Shown here: positions 18,318 through 28,261 of the stretch, one piece after another
Position numbering within the stretch: position 1 is the stretch's first letter
Layout of the letters: the number at the start of each line of letters is the position of its first letter
Translations under genes and position numbers: made by a program
Source: Caldilinea sp. CFX5
GTDB lineage: Bacteria; Chloroflexota; Anaerolineae; Caldilineales; Caldilineaceae
DNA length: 64,000 bases
Assembly (NCBI GenBank): GCA_021405325.1
Contig: QWII01000010.1
Span: 62,001 to 126,000, forward strand
Reading direction: 5' to 3'
The notes under the pieces: model-generated
The model's input: the letters and a program-made list of their open reading frames with translations, nothing else
Told to the model about the DNA's origin: nothing
The model's database searches: none

Positions 18318-21113
18318 ATGGCTCACCCGACACTGAAATTGCTCAAACCACTCCCCATCTTGTCAACCCTAGCACCCCCAAAACCGACCACGGCCCAACG
18401 CCTGGGCATCTTGCTCGTCAGTTTTATAGTGCTGACAGCCGGCGCAACCATGTATTGGGGGCCGGTCACCTTCAAGCATCTGGTAAAACAACTCTACTAT
18501 GAGGAACGCGATCTGCGCTACCGTTATGAAGGCTTGGCGGAAAGCAAAGCGACCGCCGCGGCAACGACCATGCACCAAATGTTGGCAGCAACGCCGGCTA
18601 GTCAGCAAAGTAGTACAGCCACCAATGGACCGCTGCGGATATCCGCCGCTAATTCGCGCTACTTTGCTGACGCGAGTGGGCAGATTGTCTATCTGACCGG
18701 CTCCCATACCTGGGCAAACTTGCAAGATAATGGCGGCGCCGACCCGCCGCCGCGCTTTGATTACAACCAATATCTGGACTTTTTGCAAGCCAACAACCAT
18801 AACTTTTTCCGCTTATGGAGTTGGGAGGAGTCGCGCTGGACAACCGAGACCGCCGATCCCAACTACTGGTTTAACCCGCCGCCGCCTTTCCAACGCACGG
18901 GGCCGGCGCTGGCGTTGGATGGCAAGCCCAAGTTTGACCTGACCAAGTTGGAACAGAGTTACTTTGACCGGATGCGCGAGCGCATCCAAGCAGCCCGTGC
19001 ACGGGGCATCTATGTCTCGATCATGTTATTCAACGGCTGGAGTGTCGCCAGTGCCAAGGGCGGGCTTGCTTTCAACAATCCCTGGCAAGGCCACCCGCTC
19101 AATGGCGCCAATAATGTCAACGGACTTGACGGCGACGCCAATGGGGACAACAGCGGCGAAGAGGTGCATACGTTGGTAAATCCGGCCATTACCGCCGTGC
19201 AAGAAGCGTATGTCAAAAAGGTGATCGACACCGTCAATGACCTGGACAATGTGCTCTATGAGATCAGCAATGAGAGCGACGGCAGTTCATCCGCCTGGCA
19301 ATACCACCTGATCAACTTTATCAAAGCCTACGAAGCGACTAAACCCTATCAACACCCGGTCGGCATGTCGGTGGAGTATTTTGGCGGTGACAATGAAACG
19401 CTCTTCAACAGCCCCGCCGACTGGATTGCGCCCAACGGCCCGCTCTATGACCCCATGACCGGCGACGGGCGCAAGGTGGTTCTGCATGACACCGATCATC
19501 TGTGCGGCATCTGCGGCGACCGCCAGTGGGTCTGGATGGCCTTTACGCGCGGCTTGAATCCGATCTTTATGGATGGGTATGATGGCGCCGGCTATGGCGT
19601 CGGCGGCGCCGGCTTGACTTTTGACGACCCGACTTGGGTCAGCTTGCGCAAAAATCTGGGATACACGCGCTCTTTTGCCGACCGGATGAACCTGGCCGCC
19701 ATGACGCCGCAAAACGCGCTGGCATCGACCGGCTATGCGCTGGCGCAGCCGAACAGTCCCGCTGCTGAATTTCTGGTTTACCTACCCGCAGGCGGCACAG
19801 TTTCCGTCAATCTGAGTAGCGCTGCCGGTCAACTTACCGTCGCGTGGTTTAACCCGGCAACCGGTGAAAGTAGCGCGAGCGCGGCGGTCAACGGCGGGGC
19901 AACACGCCAATTCGCGGCGCCTTTTAGCGGCGACGCCGTCTTATATCTGACGCAACGGGCAGACAGCTTTACACCTACACCAACACCTACCCTAACGACC
20001 ACTGTCACCCAAACGCGATCGCACACGCCAACAGCCAGCGCAACCCCGATCCCGTCCGCCACACCAACGCCGATAGTACACAGTACACCCACCGCCACGG
20101 CCACCCCCAACGCCAACCAGCCGACGCCAATCCCGTGTTGGCCGACCGGGATTCCCGCCGGCGCCATTGCCGGGCAGCCACCGCCGGTCTTTTGCCGCAT
20201 TGACAACAGCGGCCCTGATACAAGCAGTCAGGAAAGCAACTCTTGGTTTGATCGTTTTGACCATCACTTGAGCTTTGGCAACTTTGCTGGGGTAGGCTAC
20301 CGCCTCTTTGAAAGCATGGGGGTACACCAAAGTCTCCACTGGCGTCACGCCGATCACTGGATGGTGGACATAGCGCCCGATGCGCCGGAGCAAACGGCGT
20401 GGAACGACGCCATCGGCGGCGCGATGTTACGCCCGGCGCGCACCTTCCGTTTTCAAGACGGCCTCTTGCGGGTCGATACCGACTACGCCGCCGGCATTCC
20501 GGCCTATGGCGCCTCGGCGTGGGGTGAAATCATCATCACCACCGGCGATCACCCTGTCTACCAGGGCAACCCGGCCGGCGAAGCGACGCGCAACGACACC
20601 CTTTATGGCTACGATCTCTTTCCCAACCACTGGACACTGGGTTGCCGCTTGCAGGCCGATAGCCACACCACCTGTAGCTTGATGCAAAACAACGCCCTTG
20701 GCCCCAACAATGGCGGGCGCCGTTGGGAGATCTCCTTTTTTCAAGTGGTTGGGGAGACAAACATGGGCGGCTTCAGCGACGGCGCCTACTACCGTTTCTG
20801 CCGAGAAGGTGATCCTGACCTGGAATGTCGCGACCGATTTCGGCTGGAGCTAACCCGCACGTCGCTGACGATCCATGCCAATGGGGTCAAATACTTTGAA
20901 CAGACAGGACTGCCGCCCTTGCCCGATGAATTGATAAACGGCGACCTGTACATCTATCTCGCCTCGATTGTCAATCATGCCGAGGCCGATACAGTGCGCT
21001 TCCACTGGGACAATTTCGCCATCAATAGCCCGGCGCCCCCATCTGCCGCGCCGGCCTTTCACAACGCAGAACAGAACGCAAAACTTTATCTGCCGATCAA
21101 CATTAGCAAATGA
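18318..21113 (+). CDS. Membrane-anchored glycoside hydrolase-like protein (DUF4038-type TIM barrel) with C-terminal beta-sandwich
   Basis: 931 residues from ATG 18318; the frame opens at 18273. A membrane segment lies near 29-48 (LGILLVSFIVLTAGATMYWG), so the rest is probably extracellular. The catalytic-like barrel contains YLTGSHTWANLQDN, NFFRLWSWEESRW and VLYEISNESDG, whose Glu is the likely acid/base. A small beta domain follows. A Thr/Pro-rich linker (about 565-610) leads to a ~290-residue domain with a concanavalin-like look (FRLELTRTSLTIHANG). It probably cleaves an external polysaccharide; substrate unknown. Transcribed alone. Confidence 0.75.
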   Translation: MAHPTLKLLKPLPILSTLAPPKPTTAQRLGILLVSFIVLTAGATMYWGPVTFKHLVKQLYYEERDLRYRYEGLAESKATAAATTMHQMLAATPASQQSSTATNGPLRISAANSRYFADASGQIVYLTGSHTWANLQDNGGADPPPRFDYNQYLDFLQANNHNFFRLWSWEESRWTTETADPNYWFNPPPPFQRTGPALALDGKPKFDLTKLEQSYFDRMRERIQAARARGIYVSIMLFNGWSVASAKGGLAFNNPWQGHPLNGANNVNGLDGDANGDNSGEEVHTLVNPAITAVQEAYVKKVIDTVNDLDNVLYEISNESDGSSSAWQYHLINFIKAYEATKPYQHPVGMSVEYFGGDNETLFNSPADWIAPNGPLYDPMTGDGRKVVLHDTDHLCGICGDRQWVWMAFTRGLNPIFMDGYDGAGYGVGGAGLTFDDPTWVSLRKNLGYTRSFADRMNLAAMTPQNALASTGYALAQPNSPAAEFLVYLPAGGTVSVNLSSAAGQLTVAWFNPATGESSASAAVNGGATRQFAAPFSGDAVLYLTQRADSFTPTPTPTLTTTVTQTRSHTPTASATPIPSATPTPIVHSTPTATATPNANQPTPIPCWPTGIPAGAIAGQPPPVFCRIDNSGPDTSSQESNSWFDRFDHHLSFGNFAGVGYRLFESMGVHQSLHWRHADHWMVDIAPDAPEQTAWNDAIGGAMLRPARTFRFQDGLLRVDTDYAAGIPAYGASAWGEIIITTGDHPVYQGNPAGEATRNDTLYGYDLFPNHWTLGCRLQADSHTTCSLMQNNALGPNNGGRRWEISFFQVVGETNMGGFSDGAYYRFCREGDPDLECRDRFRLELTRTSLTIHANGVKYFEQTGLPPLPDELINGDLYIYLASIVNHAEADTVRFHWDNFAINSPAPPSAAPAFHNAEQNAKLYLPINISK

Positions 21114-21202
21114 ACCGACGCGGATTTAGGCGGCGCGGATTCAGACAAACGCGAACTCACATCAAAAACCAAAAAATCCGCGCCGTCTAAATCCGCGTCG
21201 GT
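21114..21202. repeat. 28-bp inverted repeat (one mismatch)
   Basis: Arms 21114-21141 and 21175-21202, ACCGACGCGGATTTAG plus a GC-rich inner half, with one mismatch. It lies between the convergent glycoside hydrolase and hisB genes and may end both transcripts. The CGCGGATTTAG motif also recurs inside each arm as CGCGGATT. Confidence 0.8.
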
Positions 21203-21217
21203 CAAGCCCGCGTCGGT

Positions 21218-21826
21218 CTACGCCGTCAACGTCCCTTTGGTGCTGGGGACATCACCGCGACGGGGGTCAAGCTGGGTGGCGGCATCAAGGGCACGCGCCA
21301 GCGCCTTGAAGAGCGCCTCGACCTTATGGTGGTCATTGCGCCCGTAGAAGACTTTGGCATGGAGATTCAGCCGGGCATGGATGGCCAGGCTCTCAAAGAG
21401 GTGAAAGAGCAGATCAGTGCTAAGCTGGCCGACCTTGGGGGTGACAAACTCGGCCTCAAAGACGCAATAGGGCCGACCGCCTAGATCGACGGCGACCAGG
21501 GCCAACGCCTCATCCATCGGCACAAAACTGTGGGCCGTGCGTACAATGCCGCGCCGGTCGCCCAACGCCTGGTCGAGCGCTTTGCCCAGACAGATCATCA
21601 CATCTTCGGCGGTGTGGTGGTCGTCAATATGTAAATCCCCATTCGCTTGCACCTTGACATCAAAGAGACCATGACCGGCAAAGAGGGTGAGCATGTGATC
21701 CAGAAAGCCGATGCCGGTACTCACCTCGGCCCGCCCGCTGCCATCGACGGCGATGGCAACCGAAATTTGGGTCTCTTTGGTCTGCCGCTCGACCTGTCCC
21801 TGACGTAACAGTTGTGAATGTTTCAT
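21218..21826 (-). CDS. hisB: Imidazoleglycerol-phosphate dehydratase
   Basis: 202 residues from ATG 21826 (GAGGAAATGAG upstream); the longer in-frame start at 21925 runs into a repeat. The metal-binding histidine motifs are present: [24 protein letters not shown], and [20 protein letters not shown]. It catalyses dehydration of imidazole glycerol phosphate to imidazole acetol phosphate, step 6 of histidine synthesis. No other his genes adjoin; hisC is 36 kb away, so the pathway is scattered. It follows a sugar isomerase-like gene on the same strand but with a REP-like repeat between. Confidence 0.95.
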   Translation of the reverse strand: MKHSQLLRQGQVERQTKETQISVAIAVDGSGRAEVSTGIGFLDHMLTLFAGHGLFDVKVQANGDLHIDDHHTAEDVMICLGKALDQALGDRRGIVRTAHSFVPMDEALALVAVDLGGRPYCVFEAEFVTPKVGQLSTDLLFHLFESLAIHARLNLHAKVFYGRNDHHKVEALFKALARALDAATQLDPRRGDVPSTKGTLTA

Positions 21827-21867
21827 CGTCTCATTTCCTCTTCTAGCACTCTTGCATTGGTTGTCTG

Positions 21868-21944
21868 CCCGCTCGTCGCCGCGCCGAAAAAGCAACCGGT
21901 GACCGGCGTCCCAGTCGCCGGTCATGGACCGGCTACGAGCGGGA
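21868..21944. repeat. REP-like repeat (GACCGGC family)
   Basis: GCCCGCTCGTCGCCG at one end and GACCGGCTACGAGCGGG at the other, with GACCGGCGTCCCAGTCGCCGG inside. It is a degenerate hairpin of the same family as 35996-36060. Confidence 0.6.
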
Positions 21945-21961
21945 TGGCGGGCAGGGTAGAA

Positions 21962-22834
21962 TCAACGGTGGGCCACGACCATTTCTGCAAAGCGGGCGCC
22001 GGTGGTGTAGGCTTGTTGCAAAAAGGTCTGTTCATCGGCAATCCCGGCGTTGCGCATGGAGACTTCGTAGCTCATTGGCTTGGTGTAGGGTGCGGCGGCG
22101 ATTAATTTGGCAGCCAGTTCCCAATCCACGGCGGCGTCAAAGAGCAGCCGATGTTGATCCTCTTGCCCGTTGTTGTCATGCAGATGGAGAACCGCCAACC
22201 GGTCCATGAGCGGCGCCAGCCGATCCATACGACTATGGCCTAAAATCGCATGACCTGAATCATAACAAAAGCCAATGTACGCCGGCGGATAGTGGGCGTA
22301 AACCTGCAAAATTAGATCAAAGTTGTCGCTTGCTTCCACCTTGGTAACGGCGCCGGCAGCAACGCCACGAAAATCAATCAGATTCTCTAACGCAATTCGC
22401 ACCCCGCGCGTCATGGCGTAAGCTTGTAGCGCGTCCAACGACTTACGCAATTGCTCCCAGATCAGGCCGTTCAAGGGCGCCAGGTTCGGATCCTTAGTCG
22501 GCGGGTAGGCATGCATGACAACGGCATCGGCGCCAAGACGGGCCGCAAAGTCGATGCGATTTTTGACCAACTCAACACCGGCTAGTCGGGCATACTCCAG
22601 CGGTGAATACCAAAATTTTTCCTTCCCCTCCGAGCCGTGAACATCGGCCAACTGCAAGCCATACTCCTTTAGCCAGCGTCCAATCTGTTCAATTTCTGCC
22701 GCATGATAGACAAAGTCGGTGTTCCACTGATGGCACCAGTGAACATGCGTAAAACCGGCGTCAGCAATCGCCCGTAGAAATGGCGACGGATCCCCTTGAT
22801 CACTTTTATAGTCGGTTGTAATGGAGAGCAACAT
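21962..22834 (-). CDS. Sugar phosphate isomerase/epimerase-like TIM-barrel protein
   Basis: 290 residues from ATG 22834, preceded by AGAGGAAAAGC; the frame extends to 23110 but without a better start. It has the xylose-isomerase-like barrel (AP_endonuc_2 fold). Candidate metal ligands sit in ALENLIDF (Glu), GFCYDSGHA (Asp and His), LHLHDNNGQEDQH (His-x-His-Asp), and SYEVS near the C-terminus. Members isomerise or epimerise keto-sugars or act on hydroxypyruvate; substrate unknown. It stands upstream of hisB and divergent from the EPS block, so a link to sugar supply for EPS is possible. Confidence 0.85.
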   Translation of the reverse strand: MLLSITTDYKSDQGDPSPFLRAIADAGFTHVHWCHQWNTDFVYHAAEIEQIGRWLKEYGLQLADVHGSEGKEKFWYSPLEYARLAGVELVKNRIDFAARLGADAVVMHAYPPTKDPNLAPLNGLIWEQLRKSLDALQAYAMTRGVRIALENLIDFRGVAAGAVTKVEASDNFDLILQVYAHYPPAYIGFCYDSGHAILGHSRMDRLAPLMDRLAVLHLHDNNGQEDQHRLLFDAAVDWELAAKLIAAAPYTKPMSYEVSMRNAGIADEQTFLQQAYTTGARFAEMVVAHR

Positions 22835-23079
22835 GCTTTTCCTCTTTAGCTGAGCGGTATAGCACAAATCGTGTGTAAATTTCAGATTCAGTAGTCCCCA
22901 GTCATCTCTGCGGCCATTGCGGTCTACTGAGATTGGTCTGGAGGTCGCTTGAAAATTCACACACGAGGTGGCATACCGCTGTGCCTGCCACCTTACTGTG
23001 AAAGTATATTGACAGGGTTTTTTGTCGATAACAACGGTATAGTTAATACAGCAATGATAGTTACCTAAAGGTCTGAGTA

Positions 23080-24012
23080 ATGCGGAAAGGAAGTCAGACA
23101 GTGAATCCACCGAAAGTTAGTATCGGATTGCCTGTCTATAACGGCGACGAGTTTCTGGAAAAAGCCATCGACTCCATTCTCGCCCAGTCATTTACCGATT
23201 TTGAGTTGATTATATCAGATAACGCCTCAACCGATAAGACGGCGGCTATCTGTCAATCGTTTGCAGTTCGTGACGCACGGATTCGCTACTATCGCAACCC
23301 GACCAACATCGGCGGGGCGAACAATGGCAACCGCACCGTCTTGCTGGCCCAAGGCGAATATTTTCGCTGGGCAGCGCATGATGATCTCTGTGCGCCACGG
23401 TTGATCGAGCGATGTGTCGAAGTGCTGGACCACAACCCGGCGGTTGTTCTTTGCTACACACAGACAGTGAACATCGACCAACTGGGCCACCCCCTCGGCA
23501 CGGTCACTTTAAACCGGGCGACTTCCGATCGACCGCATCAACGTTTTCGCGATCTGGCTTTCCGCAATGATTACTGTGAACCATCCTATGGGTTAATGCG
23601 CAGTCGGGTTTTACGCCAAACCCGGTTAGAACAGGACTTTACCGGCTCGGATCGGGTGCTCTTGTGTGAGATGGCGTTTCATGGCAAATTTCACGAAATT
23701 GCCGAGCCGCTTTTCTACAAACGACATCACGCCAAAAACACCTACCTCGACTGGCGGGCGCGCATGGCCTGGTTTAACCCGGAATGGAAAGGCAAAATCA
23801 CCTTTCCCAACTGGTTGCAATTTATCAACTATCTCAGCGCCATCAAGCAAGCGCCGATTGCTACGCAGGAGAAAGCGCATTGCTATTGGATCATGCTCGA
23901 ATGGTTAGCAGTTCATGGCAAGAGTATGGCGAAGGATCTGATTGTTGCCGTCAATATGGCGGCCCACACCAAGGAATGGCGAAAAAATGTCTACAGTTAC
24001 AACTGGGAATAA
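23080..24012 (+). CDS. Family 2 glycosyltransferase
   Basis: 310 residues from ATG 23080; GTG at 23101 with AAAGGAAG upstream is an equally good start. GT-A fold: VSIGLPVYNGDEFLEKAIDS binds nucleotide, LIISDNASTDKT follows, and the DxD-like motif is AAHDDLC near residue 106. It transfers a sugar from a nucleotide donor, probably at the inner face of the membrane. First gene of the EPS block; the methyltransferase overlaps its 3' end by 26 nt, showing translational coupling. Confidence 0.9.
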   Translation: MRKGSQTVNPPKVSIGLPVYNGDEFLEKAIDSILAQSFTDFELIISDNASTDKTAAICQSFAVRDARIRYYRNPTNIGGANNGNRTVLLAQGEYFRWAAHDDLCAPRLIERCVEVLDHNPAVVLCYTQTVNIDQLGHPLGTVTLNRATSDRPHQRFRDLAFRNDYCEPSYGLMRSRVLRQTRLEQDFTGSDRVLLCEMAFHGKFHEIAEPLFYKRHHAKNTYLDWRARMAWFNPEWKGKITFPNWLQFINYLSAIKQAPIATQEKAHCYWIMLEWLAVHGKSMAKDLIVAVNMAAHTKEWRKNVYSYNWE

Positions 24013-25252
24013 AGCTGCCCACCAACCTTGCTGTCGTTTTTGTGGCAGCGCACTCCACCACACCTTTGTGGATCTCGGCATGTCGCCGCTGTGCGAAAGC
24101 TATGTCAGCGCTGACAAGATCAATGAGATGGAGCCTTTTTACCCGCTCCATGTCTATGTCTGTGAAGAGTGCTTTTTGGTGCAATTAGAAGAGTTTGTCA
24201 GCCCGGAGCATATCTTTACCGAGTATGCCTATTTCTCTTCCTACGCCACAAGCTGGCTGGACCACTGCCGCCGCTATACGGATTTGATGGTGGAGCGCTT
24301 CGGCTTTGGTAAAGACAATTTTATCGTCGAACTGGCCAGCAACGATGGCTACCTCTTGCAATATTTTGTCGAAAAGCAGATTCCGGTGCTGGGCGTGGAG
24401 CCGGCGGCCAATGTCGCCAAAGTCGCCGTCGCCAAGGGCGTACCGACGTTGGTCGAGTTCTTTGGCGTCGCTTGTGCGCAACGCATGGTTGCCGGAGGGC
24501 AGCAGGCCGATCTCATTATCGGCAACAATGTCTTAGCGCAAGTCACCGATTTGAATGACTTTGTCGGCGGCATGAAGCGGTTGCTCAAACCGGGCGGGGT
24601 GATCACCATGGAGTTTCCCCACCTGATTCGCCTGGTCGAAGGCAATCAGTTTGATACGATCTACCACGAACACTTCTCATACTTTAGCTTCTTCACGGCG
24701 GAAAAGATCTTTGCCGCGCATGGGTTGACCCTCTTTGATGTGGAAGAGTTGCCCACCCACGGCGGCTCCTTGCGCATCTATGGGCGGCACGCAGCAGATA
24801 CGAGCAAACCGATCAGTGACCGGGTTCTTGCCATGCGTGCGCAGGAAGAAGAAGCCGGCATCACCACCCTGGCGTATTACCAGGCTTTTGCCGAACAGGT
24901 CAAAGAGACCAAGCGCAAGCTCTTACAGTTTCTCATTGAAGCACGCACCCAGGGCAAAACGGTGGCCGGTTATGGCGCGCCGGGCAAAGGCAACACCCTG
25001 CTCAACTACTGTGGCGTGCGCACCGACTTTTTGGACTACACGGTGGATCGCAACCCATATAAACAAGGCAAATTTCTGCCGGGCACCCATATCCCGATCT
25101 TCGGCCCGGATAAGATCGGCGAAACCCGGCCCGATTATGTGTTGATTCTGCCCTGGAACTTTAAAGATGAAATTATCGAGCAAGTGGCCCACATTCGCCA
25201 TTGGGGCGGACAATTTGTTGTGCCGATCCCCGAAGTGACGATCTATGGCTAA
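23987..25252 (+). CDS. NDP-sugar C-methyltransferase (SAM-dependent)
   Basis: 421 residues from ATG 23987 (AAGGAA upstream). The N-terminal zinc-ribbon has Cys pairs CRFCG and CEEC. The SAM site is VELASNDGYLLQYF and the central region includes HEHFSYFSFF. The C-terminal domain VAGYGAPGKGNTLLNYC is the typical methyltransferase-14 module. This architecture is that of sugar C-methyltransferases such as TylCIII/NovU relatives, which add a branch methyl to 4-keto-6-deoxy sugars. It starts inside the glycosyltransferase gene and ends overlapping the pyruvyl transferase start by 8 nt. Confidence 0.9.
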   Translation: MSTVTTGNKAAHQPCCRFCGSALHHTFVDLGMSPLCESYVSADKINEMEPFYPLHVYVCEECFLVQLEEFVSPEHIFTEYAYFSSYATSWLDHCRRYTDLMVERFGFGKDNFIVELASNDGYLLQYFVEKQIPVLGVEPAANVAKVAVAKGVPTLVEFFGVACAQRMVAGGQQADLIIGNNVLAQVTDLNDFVGGMKRLLKPGGVITMEFPHLIRLVEGNQFDTIYHEHFSYFSFFTAEKIFAAHGLTLFDVEELPTHGGSLRIYGRHAADTSKPISDRVLAMRAQEEEAGITTLAYYQAFAEQVKETKRKLLQFLIEARTQGKTVAGYGAPGKGNTLLNYCGVRTDFLDYTVDRNPYKQGKFLPGTHIPIFGPDKIGETRPDYVLILPWNFKDEIIEQVAHIRHWGGQFVVPIPEVTIYG

Positions 25253-26474
25253 AAAGATAGCGCTCTTCGGCTTCTTCGGCTGGGGCAATATCGGCAACAC
25301 CGGCACCTTACAGGCGTTCCTGCACAACCTACGCAGTCGTCAACCGGATGCTGAGGTCTGGTGTATCTGCGCGAATCCGGAGGATGTGGCCCAACAATTT
25401 AAAATTCCGGTCTTTCCCATTGACCTGACACCCCGCCGGCTCTGGTATCGACCAGGCAATCGCATCTTACGGTTAGTGCATCAAGCTTTTCTGCGCGTGC
25501 CGTTAGAAGGTTGGCTGTGGTTAAAAGCCTTTCTCTTTCTACAAGGTTTCGACCTCTTGCTGATTCCCGGCACCGGCGTGCTGGATGATTACGGGGTCGG
25601 CCCCTTCCAAACACCTTATGATCTTTTCAAGTGGTGTTTGGTCGCCAAATTGAGCGGGGTTCCATTGTTCTTTGTCAGTGTGGGCGCCGGCCCAATTATG
25701 CACAAGGTGAGTCGCTGGTTTATGAAATCGGCGCTTGGTCTGGCCGATTATCGCACCTATCGCGATGAGTTGTCCCAACGCTATATGACCAGCATCGGCT
25801 TTCAGGCGAAGGACAATGGCGTCTACCCGGATCTGATGTTTAGCCTGCCGCTGGCCGCTGATCTACATCCGGAGCAGCACAACCCGGAGGCGCATGTGGT
25901 GGGGTTGGGCCTCATGGCCCACTACGGCTGGAATCGTCCGGCAGAGGAGGGCGAGGCGATTTACCAAACCTATCTGACCAAGATTGGACAATTTGCCGTC
26001 TGGCTGCTGGGAAAGGGGTATGTTGTCCGCTTACTGATTGGTCAATCGCATGATCGACGGGCGGTTGAGGATCTCAAAACCTATGTTGCGCGCACCTATG
26101 GCACGCCTGCTCCTGGGCAACTGATCGATGAACCGATCAACACGATTGACGATCTCTTTCATCAACTTGACGCGACTGATATGGTGGTGGCGACCCGTTT
26201 TCACAATGTACTCTGTTCCTTGATGCTCAACAAGCCGGTCATTTCTCTTGGCTATGCGCAAAAGAATGATGTCTTAATGGCGGAGATGGGATTGGCGCAC
26301 TATTGTCAAGCCATTGAAGCATTTTCGGTCGAGCGTTTGATTACCCAATTCCAAGCCTTAGCAGCCAATAGCGCGCAGATCGGGCAACTACTCGCCGATA
26401 AAAACATCGAGTACCGGACAGCGCTCGACCAACAATACCAACAAATTCTGCAAGGCGTCCAAGAGCGGGTCTAA
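25245..26474 (+). CDS. Polysaccharide pyruvyl transferase family protein
   Basis: 409 residues. N-terminal [13 protein letters not shown] and C-terminal [27 protein letters not shown] are the family's hallmark blocks. SVGAGP and DLMF lie between. Members transfer pyruvate from phosphoenolpyruvate to a sugar hydroxyl as a ketal (CsaB, WcaK); some act as glycosyltransferases. A pyruvate ketal would make the EPS acidic. Start overlaps the upstream gene, so the pair is co-translated. Confidence 0.88.
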   Translation: MAKKIALFGFFGWGNIGNTGTLQAFLHNLRSRQPDAEVWCICANPEDVAQQFKIPVFPIDLTPRRLWYRPGNRILRLVHQAFLRVPLEGWLWLKAFLFLQGFDLLLIPGTGVLDDYGVGPFQTPYDLFKWCLVAKLSGVPLFFVSVGAGPIMHKVSRWFMKSALGLADYRTYRDELSQRYMTSIGFQAKDNGVYPDLMFSLPLAADLHPEQHNPEAHVVGLGLMAHYGWNRPAEEGEAIYQTYLTKIGQFAVWLLGKGYVVRLLIGQSHDRRAVEDLKTYVARTYGTPAPGQLIDEPINTIDDLFHQLDATDMVVATRFHNVLCSLMLNKPVISLGYAQKNDVLMAEMGLAHYCQAIEAFSVERLITQFQALAANSAQIGQLLADKNIEYRTALDQQYQQILQGVQERV

Positions 26475-26503
26475 TCACCCGGTCCCCTTGTCACCCACTC
26501 GCC

Positions 26504-26568
26504 GTTCGGCTGAGGCGTTCGGTGAGCTTAGTCGAGCCGCTCACGGCGAAGCCTTGTCATATTCTCTG
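26504..26568. repeat. REP-like GC-rich repeat
   Basis: CGCCGTTCGGCTGAGGCGTTCGGTGAGCTTAGTCGAGCCGCTCACGGCG-type sequence, an imperfect hairpin with a TTAGTCGA core, the kind of extragenic repeat dispersed in many GC-rich genomes. It separates the pyruvyl transferase and epimerase genes. Confidence 0.45.
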
Positions 26569-26578
26569 GAGGGAAACA

Positions 26579-27667
26579 ATGCGCGTACTAGTCACTGGTC
26601 ACAAAGGATATATCGGCGCCGTTCTCATGCCGATGTTAGCGGCGGCTGGTCATGAAGCGGTGGGCGTCGATAGCGATCTTTATGAACGCTGCACCTTTGG
26701 CGCGGCGCTGCCGGCGACGGCGACCATTCGCAAAGATATTCGCGATCTGGAAGTCGCTGATGTAGAGGGTTTTGATGCTGTGCTGCATTTGGCAGCCTTA
26801 TCCAACGATCCCCTAGGTAATCTGAACCCAAATCTAACCTACGACATCAACCATCGCGCTTCAGTGCGGCTGGCGCGACTGGCGAAAGCCGTCGGCATTC
26901 CGCGCTTTCTCTTTTCCTCTTCGTGCAGCACCTATGGCGCGGCCGGCGATGAGATGCTCGCCGAAACAGCCGCCTTTAACCCCGTCACCCCCTATGGGCA
27001 CTCAAAGGTGTTGGTAGAACAGGAGGTCGCCGCGCTGGCCGATGACCATTTTAGCCCGACCTATCTGCGCAATGCCACGGCGTATGGGGTGTCACCTCGT
27101 CATCGCTTTGACATTGTGCTGAACAATCTTATGGCTTGGGCCTATGCCACCGGGCGGATCTTGATCAAAAGCGACGGGATGGCCTGGCGCCCCATTGTTC
27201 ACATCGAGGATATTGGGCGCGCCTTCCTGGCTGCCTTAGAAGCGCCCCGTGCGATTGTTCACAACCAGGCGTTCAATGTTGGCCGCAACAGCGAAAACTA
27301 CCGCATTCGCGAATTAGCCGAAATTGTCAAAGCAGTCGCGCCCAACTGTGAAATCGAATATGCCAAGGATGGCGAGCCGGACAAGCGCACCTATCGCGTT
27401 GACTTTAGCAAGATCGAGCAATGCCTGCCCAACTTCAAGCCGCAGTGGACAGCGCGGCGTGGCGCCGAGGAGTTGCTGGCCGCCTATCAACAGGTAGGGC
27501 TGACGGTGGACGAATTTGAAGGGCCGCGCTACAAGCGGATTGACCACATCCGCCACCTATTGCGCACCAACTTATTGGACGGCGAGTTACGTTGGCGCCA
27601 ACCAGTAAAACGGGTCATGCCCATGCCTACTGCGGAACACAAGGTCTATGCTGTTCCAGCCGACTAA
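26579..27667 (+). CDS. NAD-dependent epimerase/dehydratase (extended SDR)
   Basis: 362 residues from ATG 26579, with GGAGGGA upstream; the frame opens at 26522. Rossmann motif [12 protein letters not shown] is at the N-terminus and the catalytic pattern SSSCSTYGA then YGHSK (Tyr-x3-Lys) follows. It acts on a nucleotide sugar as epimerase, reductase or dehydratase; the class resembles proteins found beside C-methyltransferases and rfbF. If the cassette makes a CDP-6-deoxy sugar, this is the only candidate for the 4,6-dehydratase step. Its stop overlaps the rfbC start by 20 nt. Confidence 0.88.
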   Translation: MRVLVTGHKGYIGAVLMPMLAAAGHEAVGVDSDLYERCTFGAALPATATIRKDIRDLEVADVEGFDAVLHLAALSNDPLGNLNPNLTYDINHRASVRLARLAKAVGIPRFLFSSSCSTYGAAGDEMLAETAAFNPVTPYGHSKVLVEQEVAALADDHFSPTYLRNATAYGVSPRHRFDIVLNNLMAWAYATGRILIKSDGMAWRPIVHIEDIGRAFLAALEAPRAIVHNQAFNVGRNSENYRIRELAEIVKAVAPNCEIEYAKDGEPDKRTYRVDFSKIEQCLPNFKPQWTARRGAEELLAAYQQVGLTVDEFEGPRYKRIDHIRHLLRTNLLDGELRWRQPVKRVMPMPTAEHKVYAVPAD

Positions 27668-28181
27668 ATTGGCCGATGCCTACCTGATCGACCTGGAAAA
27701 GGTGACGGACGAACGGGGCTTTTTTGCCCGTGCCTGGTGTGTGCAAGAGTTTGCCGCCCACGGGCTGGATACCAACTTGGTGCAGTGCAACCTTTCCTAT
27801 AACCAGCGCCAGGGCACGCTGCGGGGGATGCACTACCAGTTGGCGCCCTTTGCCGAAACCAAGCTGGTGCGTTGCATCCGGGGTGCGCTCTATGATGTGA
27901 TCATCGACTTGCGGCCCACCTCGCCCACCTACCGGCAATGGTTCGGCGTGACGCTCAGTGCCGAAAACCGCACGGCGCTCTATGTGCCGCAAGGCTTTGC
28001 CCACGGTTTTCAGACATTGACCGATGAGACCGAGGTCTTTTACCAGATGTCAACGGTTTACGCACCGGCGTATGCACGAGGTCTACGGTGGAATGACCCC
28101 TGCTTCGATATTAAGTGGCCTTTGCCGGTGACGGTGATGTCGGCCAGGGATCAGAGTTATCCTGCTTTTGTTGAAGCGTAG
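27648..28181 (+). CDS. rfbC: dTDP-4-dehydrorhamnose 3,5-epimerase family protein
   Basis: 177 residues, RmlC cupin. Catalytic His in GTLRGMHYQ, the [17 protein letters not shown] strand and the [13 protein letters not shown] block (second active-site region) are all present. It epimerises C3 and/or C5 of a 4-keto-6-deoxy NDP-sugar. With no rmlA, rmlB or rmlD beside it, the substrate may be a CDP- rather than dTDP-linked sugar, as in other branched deoxysugar cassettes. Translationally coupled to the epimerase gene. Confidence 0.92.
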   Translation: MLFQPTKLADAYLIDLEKVTDERGFFARAWCVQEFAAHGLDTNLVQCNLSYNQRQGTLRGMHYQLAPFAETKLVRCIRGALYDVIIDLRPTSPTYRQWFGVTLSAENRTALYVPQGFAHGFQTLTDETEVFYQMSTVYAPAYARGLRWNDPCFDIKWPLPVTVMSARDQSYPAFVEA

Positions 28182-28182
28182 G

Positions 28183-28253
28183 TGCGGTTGCGGTTGCCTT
28201 TCAGGCGCGCATTGGTTCATGAAAAACGTGCGGTTTGCAACCGCACAGATTGA
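28183..28253. repeat. GTGCGGTTTGCAACCGCAC repeat
   Basis: GTGCGGTTGC and TGCAACCGCAC face each other across about 45 bp, with the palindromic core GTGCGGTTTGCAACCGCAC in the right half. The same core forms the hairpin at 63041-63107. Confidence 0.6.
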
Positions 28254-28261
28254 GCAGCAAA

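Noticed and set aside
19970..20140. Tandem ACACC/ACGCC-rich stretch considered as a DNA repeat or CRISPR-like array
   Set aside because: It encodes a Thr/Pro-rich linker of the glycoside hydrolase; no regular repeat-spacer structure.
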